A stretch of DNA of 64,000 bases, from positions 1,693,671-1,757,670 of the forward strand of contig CAJGBI010000001.1 of NCBI GenBank assembly GCA_904424815.1, given 5' to 3'. Shown here in pieces: positions 62,136-64,000 of the stretch. The notes below the pieces were generated by a model. It was not told the DNA's origin and made no database searches. It was given only the letters and a program-made list of their open reading frames with translations. Within the stretch, counting starts at the first letter, position 1; each line of letters opens with the position of its first letter. The stretch is from Puniceicoccaceae bacterium Marseille-Q1082. Lineage in GTDB: Bacteria > Verrucomicrobiota > Verrucomicrobiia > Opitutales > Intestinicryptomonadaceae. The translations under genes were made by a program, and so were the position numbers.

Positions 62136-62696
62136 TCAGATTTTCTTGAGGTCCTCCTCCTTGCGCGCGAGCTGCGAGTTTATCTCCGCAATGCTCTTGT
62201 CGGTCAGGTTTTGGACTTCCTTCTCAAATTTTTTAACGTCGTCCTCCGTCGCGCCGCCGGATTTCTGGAGCTTTTTGAATGCGTCGATGGATTCCCTGCG
62301 GACATTGCGCACGCGCACGCGCCCCTGCTCGGCCATTTCGTGGCAGATTTTGGCGAGCTCCGCGCGGCGCTCGCCGGATAGCGCGGGGATCGGGCACCTG
62401 ACCGCGTCGCCCATTACGGCGGGCGTGAAGCCTATGTTTGCCGCCAGAATCGCCTTTTCGACGTCTTTCAATATGTTTTTGTCCCACGGCTGGACGCGGA
62501 TGGTGGAGGAATCCGGCGTCGTTATGGCCGCGATGTCTTTCAGGCGCGAAGTCGTTCCGTAGGCTTCGACCATGACGTTTTCGACCATGGAGGGCGACGC
62601 CTTGCCGGTGTGCACCGTCTCGAATTCGTGCGAGACGTAGGCGGCCGCCTTGTCCATCGCGTCTTTCGTTGCCTTCAAAGCTTGTGAGAGGTCCAT
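62136..62696 (-). CDS. frr: Ribosome recycling factor
   Basis: 186 residues. Releases post-termination ribosomes with EF-G. Three-helix bundle and beta domain are present: an N-terminal helix with VSHEFETVHTGKASPSMVENVMVEAYG, TTPDSSTIRVQPWDKNILKDVEKAI, and the C-terminal helix after ISDD-type SGGATEDDVKKFEKEVQNLTDKSI. Frr normally lies after pyrH, as here (40 bases downstream). Confidence 0.97.
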   Translation of the reverse strand: MDLSQALKATKDAMDKAAAYVSHEFETVHTGKASPSMVENVMVEAYGTTSRLKDIAAITTPDSSTIRVQPWDKNILKDVEKAILAANIGFTPAVMGDAVRCPIPALSGERRAELAKICHEMAEQGRVRVRNVRRESIDAFKKLQKSGGATEDDVKKFEKEVQNLTDKSIAEINSQLARKEEDLKKI

Positions 62697-62736
62697 TTTG
62701 TTTCCTTTGCGTTTTGTTGTTTTTTGAAAATTCGGG

Positions 62737-63450
62737 CTATTTTACGACGGTTCCAATCTTCTGCCCCTCGACCACGAGCCTTATGTTGCCGGGCTTGTTC
62801 ATGTTGAACACTATTATCGGAATGCGGTTGTCCATGCACAGCGAGAACGCGGTGGAGTCCATCACCGCCAAGCGCCTTTCGAGCGCGTCGAGGTAGGAGA
62901 TCCGGTCGAATTTCACGGCGTCTGGGAATTTCGCGGGGTCTTTGTCGTAGATGCCGTCCACTTTCGTGGCCTTCAGAATCGCGTCGGCGCCGAGTTCGCT
63001 CGCGCGGAGGGCGGCGGTGGTGTCCGTCGAAAAATACGGGTTGCCCGTGCCCGCCACGAGAATCACTACCCTTCCCTTTTCAAGGTGGCGGACGGCGCGG
63101 CGCAGTATGAACGGCTCGGCGATTTTTTCCATGGGAATCGCCGTCTGAACCCTTACGGCGACGCCCTCCTTTTCGAGGGCGTTCATCAGCGCGAGCCCGT
63201 TGATGACGGTCGCGAGCATCCCCATGTAGTCGCCGGTCGTCCTGTCGACTCCGCCCTGCGAGCCGCTCAGCCCGCGGAAAATGTTGCCTCCGCCCACGAC
63301 AAGGCATATCTGCACGCCCAGCGAGCGTATTTCCTTAATGGAAAGCGCGAGATTTTTGAGTATCGCGGAGTCGAGGGGCTCGCCGGTTGCGGCGTTTTTC
63401 AGGGCCTCCCCGCTGAGCTTTAATACGATGCGTTTGTATTTCGGGTTCAT
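62737..63450 (-). CDS. pyrH: Uridylate kinase (UMP kinase)
   Basis: 237 residues from the ATG at 63448-63450; an earlier in-frame start would add 15 residues. Phosphorylates UMP to UDP. Signature segments are [71 protein letters not shown] and [13 protein letters not shown]. Paired with frr in the conserved order. Confidence 0.97.
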   Translation of the reverse strand: MNPKYKRIVLKLSGEALKNAATGEPLDSAILKNLALSIKEIRSLGVQICLVVGGGNIFRGLSGSQGGVDRTTGDYMGMLATVINGLALMNALEKEGVAVRVQTAIPMEKIAEPFILRRAVRHLEKGRVVILVAGTGNPYFSTDTTAALRASELGADAILKATKVDGIYDKDPAKFPDAVKFDRISYLDALERRLAVMDSTAFSLCMDNRIPIIVFNMNKPGNIRLVVEGQKIGTVVK

Positions 63451-63584
63451 TGTGCTGCGGGGCAGGCTCTCAAATTCGCCCGCCTTTTTCAACACTATTT
63501 ATTGCCGCCTGCGCGGGAAATCGGAGTCTGCAAAAAACGGCGGCGGCCGGAAGTCGGGGCGCGCCGCCGCGGAGAGCCGGCGCG

Positions 63585-64000
63585 CTACTCGGCCTTGGCG
63601 TTCGGCATTATCGCTATGCCGTAGGGCTTTTTGCCGAAAATTTCGCGCGCGGCCTCGCGCACGTCTTCAAGCGAGACTTCCGCGTAGCCGCTTTTGACGG
63701 TCTTCGCCATTTCGATGTTGAGCGGCTTTGCCTGGCAGAGGTTTAACACCGCATCGAGCCAGTAGGAGTTCTTTCTCATGTTGGCCTCGACTTCTTTCAA
63801 AATCGGGGTTTTCGCGCGCTCGAATTCGTCCTCGGTTATGGATTTTGCGGTCTTTTGCGCGCATTTTTCGATGAGCCCGAGTATCTCCGCGTTGTACTCG
63901 GGCGCCACAAACGTTGCGCCTATGAGCAGCCCGTAGCCCTTTATCCAGGTGCTGGGGCTGTTGTAGGCGAACGGGCTGTATACCTTTCCCTCCGCCTCGC
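63585..64000 (-). CDS. C-terminal part of an M16 (insulinase-type) peptidase (partial)
   Basis: The frame is open from the stop TAG at 63585-63587 to the window edge, 138 codons, so only the C-terminal fragment is seen. It reads YSPFAYNSPSTWIKGYGLLI, then EDEFERAKTPILKEVEANMRKNSYWLDAV and ending KKPYGIAIMPNAKAE: the C-terminal helix and strand of M16 zinc proteases (the Y-W/helix region that packs on the active-site domain). The HxxEH zinc motif would lie upstream, outside the window. Gap to pyrH is 134 bases. Confidence 0.8.
   Translation of the reverse strand, partial: EAEGKVYSPFAYNSPSTWIKGYGLLIGATFVAPEYNAEILGLIEKCAQKTAKSITEDEFERAKTPILKEVEANMRKNSYWLDAVLNLCQAKPLNIEMAKTVKSGYAEVSLEDVREAAREIFGKKPYGIAIMPNAKAE

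Overview
The window is high-GC, gene-dense bacterial chromosome and probably comes from a Verrucomicrobiota member near the Opitutales/Puniceicoccales. This placement is inferred from three PEP-CTERM proteins, a Tat-exported GH109-type enzyme, an eukaryote-like UDP-sugar pyrophosphorylase next to galK/galE, many ATGA stop/start overlaps and few clear Shine-Dalgarno sites. No rRNA is present, so it is not proven.

Layout. 1-5.3 kb (minus): an envelope operon of two tetratricopeptide-repeat proteins and a membrane-anchored VWA-like protein cut by the window edge. 5.5-7.9 kb: acetolactate synthase large subunit overlapping a cyclophilin. 8-15.9 kb: a receiver-SpoIIE phosphatase and an anti-sigma-type kinase, translationally linked to a complete oligopeptide ABC transporter (oppD-F-A-B-C) and a BaiN/YhiN-type flavoprotein. 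16.2-20.5 kb (minus): fabH, plsX and rpmF, then mrp and ruvA. 20.7-24.8 kb: a Leloir galactose operon (galK, galE, UDP-sugar pyrophosphorylase) and a VOC protein. 25-26.5 kb (minus): a secreted protein of unknown family.

26.7-34.2 kb holds the most unusual block: ten intact, tightly packed plus-strand genes. They include a Mu gp29-like portal, a Mu I-like protease/scaffold, a probable decoration protein and a major capsid protein, followed by connector/completion-like genes, a 49-residue coiled-coil microprotein, a tail-hub-like protein and an unknown. No terminase, integrase, transposase, replication, sheath, tape-measure or lysis gene is visible, and chromosomal genes flank it directly. It is either a prophage remnant or a domesticated capsid system.

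34.2-42.3 kb: two adjacent PEP-CTERM surface proteins, an acyl-CoA/acyl-ACP synthetase, enolase and a PEP-CTERM subtilase with an altered active-site motif. 42.6-46.4 kb: a TauE/SafE permease, a DUF362 protein and a NapH-NapG-like iron-sulfur fusion. 46.5-50 kb (minus): larC-larE-larB for the nickel-pincer cofactor plus a NicO-like permease. 50.2-57.8 kb: carbohydrate genes (six-hairpin glycosidase-like protein, two exported Gfo/Idh/MocA proteins, one GH109-like), a hotdog thioesterase and a split ThrE exporter. 57.9-64 kb (minus): an MscS/YbdG channel, tRNA-Gly(GCC), a PstS-like protein, sufT, proB, frr, pyrH and the 3' end of an M16 peptidase gene.

The host looks like a glycan- and peptide-scavenging heterotroph, with exported glycosidases, Leloir enzymes and an Opp system.
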